From Dactylosporangium sp. AC04546 (GTDB lineage Bacteria; Actinomycetota; Actinomycetes; Mycobacteriales; Micromonosporaceae): a stretch of DNA of 41,803 nt. The stretch lies in assembly GCF_022095675.1 (NCBI RefSeq), contig NZ_JAHYSG010000107.1:1-41803 (forward strand), read 5' to 3'. A model generated the notes under the pieces. It did no database searches and was not told where the DNA came from. It was given only the letters and a program-made list of their open reading frames with translations. This document shows positions 1 through 7,498 of the stretch, in pieces. The stretch's first letter is position 1, and the number at the start of each line of letters is the position of its first letter. Position numbers and translations under genes: made by a program.

Positions 1-284
1 CTTCCGGCCGCGGCCGCGCCGGTCCCGTGGATCGCGGCCGGGTTCGCGGCGGGGTTGGCGGTCTGGTTCGCGGCCTGCGGGGCGGCGGGCCGGGCGGCGT
101 CGGCTTCCGCGGCTGGCGCCGATCGGGGCGGCGCCGGACTCGCACCGAGGATGATCAGCACCAGCCCGGCGACAGCCAAGACGATGGTCAATGCGTCAAG
201 CCCGCGCCGCCGACGGGCCGGTCGACCCTCATGATCGTGGGAAACATCTGGCTGCCCCGGCGACCGAATGTTTCCCACGATCAT
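1..284 (-). pseudogene. Class F sortase N-terminal half, runs off the left edge
   Basis: Reading the minus strand leftward from an ATG at 284 gives an open frame of about 94 codons with no stop before base 1. After a basic stretch (EGRPARRRG) comes one hydrophobic segment (LTIVLAVAGLVLIIL), then a long Ala/Pro/Asn-rich linker. This is the usual N-terminus of actinobacterial class F sortases: membrane anchor plus extracytoplasmic linker. The catalytic core of such an enzyme lies at 268-642 but on the opposite strand, reading away. Either this is an intact gene continuing to the left and the other piece is a remnant, or one gene was split by an inversion. The ATG lies inside an inverted repeat, so the true start is uncertain. 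Confidence 0.5.
231..284. repeat. Perfect 17-bp inverted repeat at the sortase breakpoint
   Basis: ATGATCGTGGGAAACAT at 231-247 is exactly mirrored by ATGTTTCCCACGATCAT at 268-284, with a 20-base loop. The two sortase halves diverge from this point. It could be an inversion junction, a fold-back rearrangement, an assembly artefact, or a strong hairpin between two promoters. Confidence 0.85.
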
Positions 285-642
285 GGCGGCCGACGCCCCG
301 GCCGGGTGGTACCGCAACCTCCGCACCCCCGGCGAGAACGGGCCGGCCGTCATCCTCGGGCACGTCGACACGGCCGCCGACGGGCCGGCGGTGTTCTACC
401 GGCTGCGCGAGCTCAGGGCCGGCGACACCGCGACCGTGTGGCGGCAGGACGGCAGTGTGGCCACCTTCACAGTGGAGCAGGTGGTCGAGGTGCCGAAGTC
501 GGACTTCCCGACCGACGACGTGTACGGGCCGGTGGGCTACCCGGCGCTGCGGCTCGTGACCTGCGGCGGGGGGTTCGACCGGCTGCACCGGACGTACAAG
601 GGCAACATCGTGGTGTCGGCGCGTCTCACCGCCGCCGGGTGA
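268..642 (+). pseudogene. Class F sortase C-terminal catalytic fragment
   Basis: The 124-residue frame contains the second half of a class F sortase. It has AGWYR, then the catalytic His in GPAVILGHVDT (about residues 26-36), the active-site Cys in LRLVTCGG (about residues 94-101) and a C-terminal NIVVSA strand. The catalytic Arg of class F enzymes lies near the C-terminus; an Arg is present at the VSARL end. The membrane anchor and first half of the beta barrel are missing. The frame is open for only about 12 codons upstream of the ATG before a TGA at 232-234, so it cannot be an exported enzyme as written. It matches the N-terminal piece on the other strand. Confidence 0.7.
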
Positions 643-659
643 CGGCCTACAGTTGTCGC

Positions 660-1340
660 GTGACCACCGCGTGGGCGCCGAACACGTTCCTCGGCGGGCT
701 GCCGCCCGCGACCGCGGACGAGGTGGTCGGGCTGAGCGTGCGGCGGCAGTTCGCGCCGGGGCGGGTCGTGCTGCGCGAGGGCGACCGGGAGAGTCACGTC
801 GAGCTCATCCTCAGCGGCTTCGTGAAGGTGACGACGTCCGTCGAGGGGGTCGAGACGCTGCTCGGCATCCGCGCGCCGGGCGAGGTGGTCGGCGAGATCG
901 GGGCGCTGACCGACCAGCCGCGCAGCGCGACGGTGACGGCGTGCGGGCGGGTGCTCGCCGGGGTGGTGACGCGGGCCGACTTCGAGGCGTTCCTGCGCCG
1001 GCACCCGGACGCGGCGCTGCGGGTCACGGCGGCGGTGGCGGAGCAGCTGCGGTGGGCCAACCGGCGGCGGATCGACTTCGCGGTGTACCCGGCGCACGTG
1101 CGCCTGGCCCGGCTGCTCGTGGAGATCGCCGGGACCTGCGGCCGGCCGGGGCGTGACGGCGGGGTCGAGATCGGGGTGCCGCTGAGCCAGCCGGAGCTCG
1201 CCACGATGATCGCGATCGGCCCGGCGACGGTGCAGAAGGCGATCCAGGAGCTGCGCGGGCGGGGTCTGATCAGCACCGGGTACCGCCGGCTGACCCTCCT
1301 CGACCTGGACGCGTTGCGGCAACTCGGCGAGATCCCCTGA
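660..1340 (+). CDS. Crp/Fnr family transcriptional regulator
   Basis: A 226-residue protein of standard family length. The first 120 residues form a cyclic-nucleotide-binding-type beta roll (FAPGRVVLREGD, then APGEVVGEIGALTDQPRSATVTA). Next comes a long dimerisation helix and a C-terminal winged helix-turn-helix with VPLSQPELATMIAIGPATVQKAIQELRGRGLI split over residues 170-205. The phosphate-binding cassette keeps GE.GAL and R.ATV, compatible with nucleotide binding, but ligand and targets are unknown. The GTG at 660 is chosen because the roll begins soon after it; the longer frame upstream crosses the sortase remnant in another frame and is not credible. No Fnr-type cysteine cluster is seen. 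Confidence 0.88.
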   Translation: MTTAWAPNTFLGGLPPATADEVVGLSVRRQFAPGRVVLREGDRESHVELILSGFVKVTTSVEGVETLLGIRAPGEVVGEIGALTDQPRSATVTACGRVLAGVVTRADFEAFLRRHPDAALRVTAAVAEQLRWANRRRIDFAVYPAHVRLARLLVEIAGTCGRPGRDGGVEIGVPLSQPELATMIAIGPATVQKAIQELRGRGLISTGYRRLTLLDLDALRQLGEIP

Positions 1341-1408
1341 TTCGAGCAGGTCTTCGCGGCCCGTCCGGCCCACCATCGGGGTGGGAGTCAGGACGAGGAG
1401 GGGGCGCG

Positions 1409-1900
1409 ATGCGCGAGGGGGACCACCACCAACCGGAGCAGGCCAGGGCGCTGCTCGACACGCTGTCCGCGCCGACGCGGCACGCGCTGCAGGTGGCGTC
1501 GGCGATCGGTCCGGTGTTCGGGCTGGCCGAGCTGGCCCGGCTGCTGGAGTGCCGGGTGGCGGCGCTGCTGCCGGTGGTGGACGAGGCGATGGCCGCCGGG
1601 CTGGTCACCGGGGCCGGCGACGTGCTCATGTTCAGCCACGAGACGGTCCGGGCGCAGGTCGAGGCGTCGCTGCCCCGGCCGGTCGCGGTGGCGCTGCGCG
1701 GGGAGCTCACCCGGCCGCGCTGGGACGTGCTCAGCGAGCAGGAGCGGGAGATCGCCCGGCTGGTCGGCCGGGCGCTCACCAACCAGCAGATCGCGCGGCG
1801 GATCGGCCGCTCGCCGCACACCGTGAACTACCACCTGCGCCAGATCTTCCGGAAGCTCGGCATCGTGTCCCGGGTCGAGCTGGCCTCATACCCCCAGTGA
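1409..1900 (+). CDS. Mini-LAL LuxR-type regulator without an ATPase domain
   Basis: 163 residues. The C-terminal 60 form a LuxR/GerE helix-turn-helix (VLSEQEREIARLVGRALTN, then HTVNYHLRQIFRKLGI). The first 100 (LSAPTRHALQVASAIGPVFG and VLMFSHETVRAQVEASL) match the winged-helix region that follows the NTPase in LAL regulators. The Walker ATPase and the repeat region are absent, so it looks like a LAL regulator reduced to its wing and DNA-binding ends. A GGAGG-like site precedes the ATG. Its 3' end overlaps the convergent isochorismatase gene by 15 bases. It is probably a cluster-linked regulator; whether it is evolved or a deletion product cannot be seen. Confidence 0.8.
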   Translation: MREGDHHQPEQARALLDTLSAPTRHALQVASAIGPVFGLAELARLLECRVAALLPVVDEAMAAGLVTGAGDVLMFSHETVRAQVEASLPRPVAVALRGELTRPRWDVLSEQEREIARLVGRALTNQQIARRIGRSPHTVNYHLRQIFRKLGIVSRVELASYPQ

Positions 1901-2506
1901 CGAGAGCACCTGCGCGGTCGTGAGGGTGACCGCGCAGGCCGAAGCCGCGTAGTCGAGGGCGAGCCGGTGGTCCGCGGCGCTGAACGCCGCGACCGCGTCG
2001 GCGACCAGGAACGGCTGGATGTCGTGTGCGTAGGCGTCGCAGGCCGTGAGCAGGCAGCCGAGGTGGGCGTAGACCCCGCACACGACGAGCTGGTCGCGGC
2101 CGGTCTCGGCCAGGTGCTCGGCGAGCCGGGTGCGGTGGAAGGCGCTGTACCGCCACTTCGTCAGCACCAGGTCGTCCGGCCCGGGCGCCAGGGCGTCGAC
2201 GATGTCGCGGTTCGCCGGGTCGTCGGTCATGCCGGGCCCCCAGACGTCGTGCAGCAGGCCGCGGTCGGCCCGGCTCATCCGCCCGGGCTGCGCCGAGTAG
2301 ATCACCGGCAGGCCGGCGGCGCGCAGTGCGGCGATGTTGGCGAGCAGCTCGGTCGTCGGCGACGCGCCGGAGGGCAGGAAGCTCACGAAGTACCCCTGCA
2401 TGTCGTGGATGAGCAGGGCGGCGCGGCGCGGGTCGGGCCGCCAGCCGGCCGGTCCGGGGGCGAGGTCGGCGGCGGTCGGCATGGGGTACGGCTGAATGGT
2501 CAGCAT
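1886..2506 (-). CDS. PhzD/EntB-type isochorismatase
   Basis: A 206-residue hydrolase acting on the vinyl ether of isochorismate or of 2-amino-2-deoxyisochorismate (ADIC). It has Asp35 in LLIHDMQGYF, Lys117 in LTKWRYSAF, and GVYAHLGC at 144-151, where the nucleophilic Cys of amidase relatives is Tyr. This is the isochorismatase signature of EntB and PhzD. With the ADIC synthase at 7499 it should give 2,3-dihydro-3-hydroxyanthranilate, as in phenazine and 3-hydroxyanthranilate pathways. There is no aryl-carrier domain, so it is PhzD-like rather than EntB-like. It is last in the minus-strand operon and its ATG overlaps the preceding stop by 7 bases. Confidence 0.9.
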   Translation of the reverse strand: MLTIQPYPMPTAADLAPGPAGWRPDPRRAALLIHDMQGYFVSFLPSGASPTTELLANIAALRAAGLPVIYSAQPGRMSRADRGLLHDVWGPGMTDDPANRDIVDALAPGPDDLVLTKWRYSAFHRTRLAEHLAETGRDQLVVCGVYAHLGCLLTACDAYAHDIQPFLVADAVAAFSAADHRLALDYAASACAVTLTTAQVLSSLGV

Positions 2507-3492
2507 CCGTAGATCCAATCGTGGTCGGGCAGGGTGGCGGGCGCGCCGTGACGGCCGGCGTCCACGGCGGCGACGACCCGCTCGACGCGCGGCCGGCGCT
2601 GGGCCTCGAACGCGTCGAAGCCGCCGGTCGTGCGCAGCGCGCAGGCGATCGCGGCCGCGTCCTCGATCGCCTGGGCGGCGCCCTGGGCGAGGAACGGCAG
2701 CATGGGGTGGGCGGCGTCGCCGACGACGGCGAGCCGGCCGCGGTGCCACTTCGGCAGCGGCGGCCGGTCGAGCAGCGGGGCCGGGACACCGCCGGCGAGC
2801 GGGCTGTCGGCGGCGAAGAAGGTGGCGGGGTCGGCGTCGGCGGGCAGGATCCCGACGACGTTGCCCAGGCCCCCGCCCACCGGGTAGGTGACGCAGTGCC
2901 CGCCGGGCCCGAGCCGCACGACGATCCGCGGCTCGTCGCCCGGATCGGCCGGCACGAGCGCGCGGACGGCGGCGAAGCCGGTGGGGCGCTCGTCGTCGAC
3001 GGCGATGCAGCCGCGGATCGCCGAGTGCAGGCCGTCGGCGCCGATGACGGCGGTGGCCCGGTGCCGCGCGCCGCCGGCGAAGCGCAGCTCGACGCCGCCG
3101 CGGAACTCCTCGACGCCGATGCACCGGCGGCCGTGCACGACCGGCCCGGGGAACGCCGCCGCGAGGACCCGCAGCAGGTCCGCGCGGCGCAGCAGCCGGT
3201 ACGGGGCGCCGTAGCGGCGGGTCGCGGCCTCCCCCAGCTCGGTGCGGGCCAGCAGGGTGCCGTCCCAGCGGCGCAGCTCGCGGGCGACCGGCCGCACGGC
3301 GACGGCGTCGAGCGCCGGGCCGAGCCCGAGCCGGTCGAGGACCCGCCCGGCGTTCGGCGCGAGCTGGATGCCGAAGCCGCCGGCCGAACGGCGGTCCGAC
3401 CGTTCGAACACCGTGCAGGGCAGGCCCTCGGCGGTGAGCGCCAGGGCGGTGGTGAGGCCGGCGATCCCGCCGCCGACGACCGCGATGTCCAT
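2500..3492 (-). CDS. FAD-dependent aromatic monooxygenase, class A
   Basis: 330 residues with the standard flavoprotein hydroxylase motifs: VGGGIAG at 6-12 for the FAD ADP moiety, the DG motif in GADGLHSAIR near 150, and the GD motif in VVGDAAHPMLPF near 257. It is somewhat shorter than salicylate/3-hydroxybenzoate hydroxylase relatives, which it resembles. It starts 12 bases after the ligase gene and runs into the isochorismatase start, so it is part of the operon. It probably hydroxylates or oxidatively decarboxylates an aminohydroxybenzoate unit. Because no dihydro-hydroxyanthranilate dehydrogenase is visible, oxidation of that dihydro intermediate is another possible job; this is inference. 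Confidence 0.9.
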   Translation of the reverse strand: MDIAVVGGGIAGLTTALALTAEGLPCTVFERSDRRSAGGFGIQLAPNAGRVLDRLGLGPALDAVAVRPVARELRRWDGTLLARTELGEAATRRYGAPYRLLRRADLLRVLAAAFPGPVVHGRRCIGVEEFRGGVELRFAGGARHRATAVIGADGLHSAIRGCIAVDDERPTGFAAVRALVPADPGDEPRIVVRLGPGGHCVTYPVGGGLGNVVGILPADADPATFFAADSPLAGGVPAPLLDRPPLPKWHRGRLAVVGDAAHPMLPFLAQGAAQAIEDAAAIACALRTTGGFDAFEAQRRPRVERVVAAVDAGRHGAPATLPDHDWIYGC

Positions 3493-3504
3493 CCCCGTGT
3501 CCCC

Positions 3505-4773
3505 TCAGTAGTAGCGCAGCGCCTTGTCCCAGTCCTCGCCCTCGGCGAACAGCCCCCGGGGCTTCATGACGTCGGACGTCGCGGTCAGCAGGCCGTGCGG
3601 CACGAGCCCGCCCGGCGGCACGCCGACGACGTCGGCCTCGACGCCGTACGCGCGGCCGATCGCGGCGGTCAGGCCGGCGACGGCGGCGGTGCGGTACCGC
3701 TCGGCCACCTCGATCTCGACGCGCAGCCGGCCGCCGCTCGGCCGGGCCCGCCAGAACAGCACCCCGAGGTCGGCGGGCAGCTCGAAGACGAGCGTCTCCA
3801 GGCCGAGCTGGGTGAGGCCGCCGACGCTGAACGCGGTGCGCCCGAGCACGCTGACGGTCGGCAGCGCCCAGCCGCACGGGCAGTCCACATAGGACACCTC
3901 GACGTCGTCCTCGATGTTGTACCGCAGCAGCGGCATCGCCTCGCGGTACAGCGGCGTGACCACCAGCTGCCCGCGCCCCGCACCGGCGAGGCGCCCGGTG
4001 GCCGGGTCGAGCACCTCGAAGATCGCGCGGTCGGCCCACAGGTGCATCCGCCCGTGCTCGCACTCGCCGGCCAGCGTGCCGGTCTCGGTCGCGCCGTACT
4101 CCTCGACGACCGGCGCCCCCCACAGTGCGGCGATCCGCGCCTTGCGGGCGGCGCTCACCGGCTCCCCGCCGACGAACAGGGCGCGCAGGGCGGGAAAGTC
4201 GGCGCCGGGCCGGTAGCCGGCGGCGCTCGCCGCGGCGGCCCACACGAGCGTGTCGGTCGGCAGCGACCAGGTGAGCGTGACGCCGAGGTCGTGCAGCACG
4301 CGGACGACCCGCGAGTAGGGCATGGCGAGCGTGCGGTTGTCGGCCGGCACGACGGTCGCGCCGCGCAGCCGGGCCGCGGCGTGCGCGAGGTGCCCGGTGA
4401 TCATCAGGGCGTACGGGGTGCGCACGAGCATCATGTCGGCCGGCGTGATGCCGACCCACTTGCGGGCGAAGCGCTCGGCGAGGTCGAGCCAGTCGCGCTC
4501 GGTGTAGTAGGAGGCGGTGGGCGCGCCGCTGGAGCCGCTCGACTCGTGGTACGTCGCGAGGTGCTCGCGGCCGGTGGCCAGCAGGCCGAACGGGTACGCG
4601 TCGCGCAGGTCGGCCTTGGTGGTCAGCGGCGCCTCGGCGAGCGTGGCCGGGACGCCGCGCGTGCGGTAGAAGGGCGAGCGGGCGGCGGCGTCGAGCAGCT
4701 CCGGCAGCCTCGCCTGCTGCAGCTTGTCCAGCTCTTCGAAGCTCGACCAGTCGCCGAGCTGGGGGTTCGTCAT
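3505..4773 (-). CDS. PaaK-like adenylate-forming (aryl-CoA) ligase
   Basis: 422 residues, the size of phenylacetate-CoA ligases. The nucleotide loop SSGSSGAPT is at 78-86, YGATE at 226-230, an Arg in LLRYNIEDD near 284, and a CPCG cysteine motif at 298-301 like the metal-binding element of PaaK relatives. It should activate an aromatic carboxylate as the acyl-adenylate, then as a CoA or other thioester. Its likely substrate is 3-amino-4-hydroxybenzoate or the hydroxyanthranilate made next door. The start is set by a 4-base ATGA overlap with the upstream amidohydrolase. No carrier protein is seen in the operon, which favours CoA or direct transfer. Confidence 0.9.
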   Translation of the reverse strand: MTNPQLGDWSSFEELDKLQQARLPELLDAAARSPFYRTRGVPATLAEAPLTTKADLRDAYPFGLLATGREHLATYHESSGSSGAPTASYYTERDWLDLAERFARKWVGITPADMMLVRTPYALMITGHLAHAAARLRGATVVPADNRTLAMPYSRVVRVLHDLGVTLTWSLPTDTLVWAAAASAAGYRPGADFPALRALFVGGEPVSAARKARIAALWGAPVVEEYGATETGTLAGECEHGRMHLWADRAIFEVLDPATGRLAGAGRGQLVVTPLYREAMPLLRYNIEDDVEVSYVDCPCGWALPTVSVLGRTAFSVGGLTQLGLETLVFELPADLGVLFWRARPSGGRLRVEIEVAERYRTAAVAGLTAAIGRAYGVEADVVGVPPGGLVPHGLLTATSDVMKPRGLFAEGEDWDKALRYY

Positions 4774-5519
4774 GACGGGTCCTCTCCCAGGAGCCGGAGG
4801 GCGTTGCCGGCGGCGACCTGGTGCCGCTCGTCCGGCGTGAGGCCGAGCGCGTCGAGCTTGGCCAGCTCGACCGCGGGGTGCTGCAGCGGATGCTCGGTGC
4901 CGAACAGCACCCGGGCCGCGCCGAGGCGCCGCACGGCGAGCCGGGCGGTGACGGTGAGGCAGCCGGACAGCTCGGCGTGGACGTTGGGCACGGGCGCGAT
5001 CGTGGTGAGCCCGCTGGTGTCGAGGCCGGTGTGCCCGCAGTGGCCGGACACGAACGCGACGCCGGGGTTGGCCCGGGCCAGGCGGGCCAGGTCGGCCGGG
5101 CGTGTTCCGGGCCGGCCGAGGGTCACGATGTACACCGGGTGACCGGCGCGCCGGGCGGTCCGCACCAGGTCGGCGACCGCGGGCTCGTCCAGGCGGAAGC
5201 CGTGGACGGCCGGCGACAGCTCGAGGCCCCGGTAGTCGCCGGCGGCGGCGCGGTACCGCTCGACGTCGGCCCGCGGGTCGGCGAGGAAGAACGGCAGGAG
5301 CCGCCCGCCGGTGGCCGCGCAGGCCGCGCGCAGGGCGTCGTTGTCCACCGGCGCGTCGCTGCGGCCGCCGTCGGTGATCTGGTCGGCGAGCCGGTCGAGG
5401 TCGAGCAGGCCGCCGGGGGCGACGGCGGCGCGGTCGATCCCCGCGCCGTCCATCGCCGCCAGCAGTGCCTCGGTGGCGCCCGGACGGGGCGCCAACCGGG
5501 CGTGGAAGTCGACGATCAT
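4770..5519 (-). CDS. Amidohydrolase-superfamily protein, candidate benzoxazole cyclase
   Basis: 249 residues with the amidohydrolase-2 fold pattern (MIVDFHARLAP, GHPVYI, SGHCGHTG, LFGTEHPLQHP). Two metal-ligand positions differ from the family norm: HxH reads His6-Ala-Arg8, and the final Asp is Glu209 in FGTEHP. Known benzoxazole pathways (nataxazole, caboxamycin, A33853) use an amidohydrolase-like enzyme with an aryl ligase to close the heterocycle, and that gene company is repeated here. I infer cyclisation or acyl transfer rather than hydrolysis. An ATG at 5531 is possible; 5519 is chosen for the exact ATGA overlap with the upstream gene and the family start MIVDFH. Confidence 0.85.
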   Translation of the reverse strand: MIVDFHARLAPRPGATEALLAAMDGAGIDRAAVAPGGLLDLDRLADQITDGGRSDAPVDNDALRAACAATGGRLLPFFLADPRADVERYRAAAGDYRGLELSPAVHGFRLDEPAVADLVRTARRAGHPVYIVTLGRPGTRPADLARLARANPGVAFVSGHCGHTGLDTSGLTTIAPVPNVHAELSGCLTVTARLAVRRLGAARVLFGTEHPLQHPAVELAKLDALGLTPDERHQVAAGNALRLLGEDPS

Positions 5520-6613
5520 TGCTCGTAGCACAGCTCGTCGATGGGGTAGCCGACGTGCCGCTCGCGTCGCGGCAGGTGGCCGAGGATCTTGTCGCCGGGC
5601 TTGAGCTCGGTCGAGTTGAGCACGGTGGCGCCCGGGCCGAGGATCCGCACGTGCCAGTCGTCCTGGACGATGACGTTGACCCGCTCACCGGTCGGCGCGA
5701 CGGCGTCGATCGACAGCAGCGGCCGAGTCTCGATCTTGACCCGGCCGACGGTGACGAGCCGGGTCCGGCCGTCGGCCCCGACGGCGAGGACGGTCGCGCC
5801 GGCGGTGAGCTCGCTGAGGTACCGCGTGTGCTCGTGGTCCGCGAGCGTGTAGGACATGATGGCCCCGGCGTTGACCCGGAACGGGCGGGTCGGCATGTAC
5901 GGCAGGGGGTGGGTCTCGCTGACGCACAGCACCATGCCCTTGGACCGCGACCCGACCAGGATCCCCTCGTCCTGGCGCAGGTAGGTGCAGGTGTCGACGC
6001 AGGCCCGCTCGCCGGTGCCGGCGTGCCGGATGCCGGTGACGGTCAGCTCGGTGAGCTCCAGGTCGGGCGAGCGACGCTCGACCGCCTCCTTGAGCCGGAT
6101 GGCCTCGCCGGGGGCCTGCGGCGCGAGCAGCAGCCCGTCGGGGCCGTGCTCCAGGATGCTCAGGTACACCGACGCCTCGTCGGCCCGCGGCACCGCGGTG
6201 ACGATGAGGCCGTGGGCGTCGGCCGCGGCGGCGAGGACGATCTCCAGCGGGATGTTCGTCGGGTCGCGGAACGCGAGGACGGTGACCGGGTCGCGGCGCA
6301 CGCTGTCGCACGCCGCCTGCAGCGACTCGGGGTCCGTGACGTCGACGTAGGCGCCGGCCCGCACGCCCGGGTGCCGGTCGGCGTAGGCGGCCGGGTCGCC
6401 CTTGGTGACGAGCACCAGGTCGGCGTCGCCCGGCTCGTCGTGCACGTCGGCGGCGACGAGCACACGGGTGACGGTCGGCGGCAGCCCGGCCAGCACGGCC
6501 GGGTCGTCGGCGACGATCGCGTCGAGTCCCAGGTGGACGGCCTCCTGACAGAGGGCGGCGGTCAGCTCCCCGGCGCCGCGCACGTCGATCCAGCACTGCT
6601 TGACGTCGCTCAT
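5516..6613 (-). CDS. 3-dehydroquinate synthase II family; GriH-like 3,4-AHBA synthase
   Basis: 365 residues, collinear with archaeal-type 3-dehydroquinate synthase II: VLAFRDPTNIPLEIVLA, ACVDTCTYLRQDEGILVGS (split here at about residues 230-248), RPFRVNAGAIMSY and GDKILGHL at the end. In actinomycetes this family next to a DhnA-like aldolase is the grixazone GriH type. GriH converts the C7 amino-sugar phosphate into 3-amino-4-hydroxybenzoate. True DHQ synthase II makes aminated shikimate precursors in archaea, which is less likely here. It has ATGA overlaps on both sides, with the aldolase upstream and the amidohydrolase downstream. Confidence 0.9.
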   Translation of the reverse strand: MSDVKQCWIDVRGAGELTAALCQEAVHLGLDAIVADDPAVLAGLPPTVTRVLVAADVHDEPGDADLVLVTKGDPAAYADRHPGVRAGAYVDVTDPESLQAACDSVRRDPVTVLAFRDPTNIPLEIVLAAAADAHGLIVTAVPRADEASVYLSILEHGPDGLLLAPQAPGEAIRLKEAVERRSPDLELTELTVTGIRHAGTGERACVDTCTYLRQDEGILVGSRSKGMVLCVSETHPLPYMPTRPFRVNAGAIMSYTLADHEHTRYLSELTAGATVLAVGADGRTRLVTVGRVKIETRPLLSIDAVAPTGERVNVIVQDDWHVRILGPGATVLNSTELKPGDKILGHLPRRERHVGYPIDELCYEQ

Positions 6614-7395
6614 CGGGCCACCGCCGGGGTGCGGTCGTGGACCACCGCGGCGACGCGGCGCACCATGGCGGCCGGGTCGGGGGCGGTGAAGACGAGCCGG
6701 CCGACGGCGACGCCGCCGGCGCCGGCCCGCATCACGTCGGCGAGGTGCGGCAGCACGTCGTCACCGGCGCCGCCGCCGGCCGCGAGGACCGGGACCGGGC
6801 AGTCGGCGACGATCGCGGCGACCGCGGCCGGGGACCGCGGCAGCGAGGTCTTCACCAGGTCGGCGCCGAGGTCGGCGGCGAGCGTAATGGCGTGGGCGAC
6901 CAGCTCCGGCGCGCGACCGTCGGCGATCTGCGGCCCGCGCGGGTACACCATCGCGAGCAGCGGCACGCCCCAGCGGTCGCAGTCGCCGGCGACCCGGGCG
7001 AGGTCCTCCAGCTGGCGTGCCTCCGTGGCGGCGCCGAGGTTGACGTGGACGCTGACCGCGTGCGCACCGAGGCGCAGCGCCTCCTCGGCGTCGCAGACGA
7101 GGACCTTGGCGTCGGGGTCGGGTGCCATGGTCGTCGACGCGCTGAGGTGCACGATGAGCGACATCGACCGGAACCACCGGCTGTTGACGTGGCGCAGCGC
7201 GCCCTTGTGCAGGACGACGGCGTCGGCGCCGCCGTCGGCGAGCTGGCCGACGAGCCGGTCGAGCTGGCCGGCCCGGACGATCGGCCCGTCGGTCACGGAG
7301 TGGTCGAGCGGCACGACGAACAGGCCGGCCGCATCGCGGCGATGCAGGTGCTGGAGGCGGATGCGCCTCGCGAAGGTGTCGTGAACTACAGCCAT
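6610..7395 (-). CDS. DhnA-type class I aldolase; GriI-like
   Basis: 261 residues. The fold is that of 2-amino-3,7-dideoxy-D-threo-hept-6-ulosonate synthase/GriI: PLDHSVTDGP (Asp31), LHKGALR near 62-68, MVYPRG with Tyr151 as likely proton donor, Lys182 in GADLVKTS as the Schiff-base lysine, and the phosphate loop in GGGAGDD. GriI condenses aspartate semialdehyde with a triose phosphate to the C7 precursor of 3-amino-4-hydroxybenzoate. It is the first gene of the six-gene minus-strand operon and overlaps GriH by 4 bases. Its start faces the divergent ADIC synthase across about 100 bases that contain a paired 15-mer. Confidence 0.92.
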   Translation of the reverse strand: MAVVHDTFARRIRLQHLHRRDAAGLFVVPLDHSVTDGPIVRAGQLDRLVGQLADGGADAVVLHKGALRHVNSRWFRSMSLIVHLSASTTMAPDPDAKVLVCDAEEALRLGAHAVSVHVNLGAATEARQLEDLARVAGDCDRWGVPLLAMVYPRGPQIADGRAPELVAHAITLAADLGADLVKTSLPRSPAAVAAIVADCPVPVLAAGGGAGDDVLPHLADVMRAGAGGVAVGRLVFTAPDPAAMVRRVAAVVHDRTPAVAR

Positions 7396-7421
7396 GCCCC
7401 GGACCGTATGGGCGGGCGCGA

Positions 7422-7472
7422 GTAGCCGGCCACTACCTCAGTTGGCTGCCCGGACGAGTAGTTGCCGGCTGC
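7422..7472. promoter_or_regulatory. Divergent promoter region with an inverted pair of 15-mers
   Basis: GTAGCCGGCCACTAC (7422-7436, plus) and GCAGCCGGCAACTAC (7458-7472, minus) agree at 13 of 15 positions and face each other, 36 bases apart start to start. They sit between the two divergent biosynthetic transcripts. They are candidate binding sites for one of the two cluster LuxR-type regulators. No clear -35/-10 pair was recognised. Confidence 0.5.
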
Positions 7473-7498
7473 TCGGGCCGGTTGCGACGGTGCTGGTC

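Noticed and set aside
27..659. Upstream extension of the Crp/Fnr gene
   Set aside because: The extra 211 codons cross the sortase halves in another frame and are Arg/Gly-rich; the GTG at 660 gives normal family length.
1886..5142. Very long frames (over 850 codons) on both strands through the biosynthetic operon
   Set aside because: They are high-GC shadow frames: Arg/Ala/Gly/Pro-rich with no family motifs, antisense or out of frame to genes with clear active sites and ATGA overlaps.
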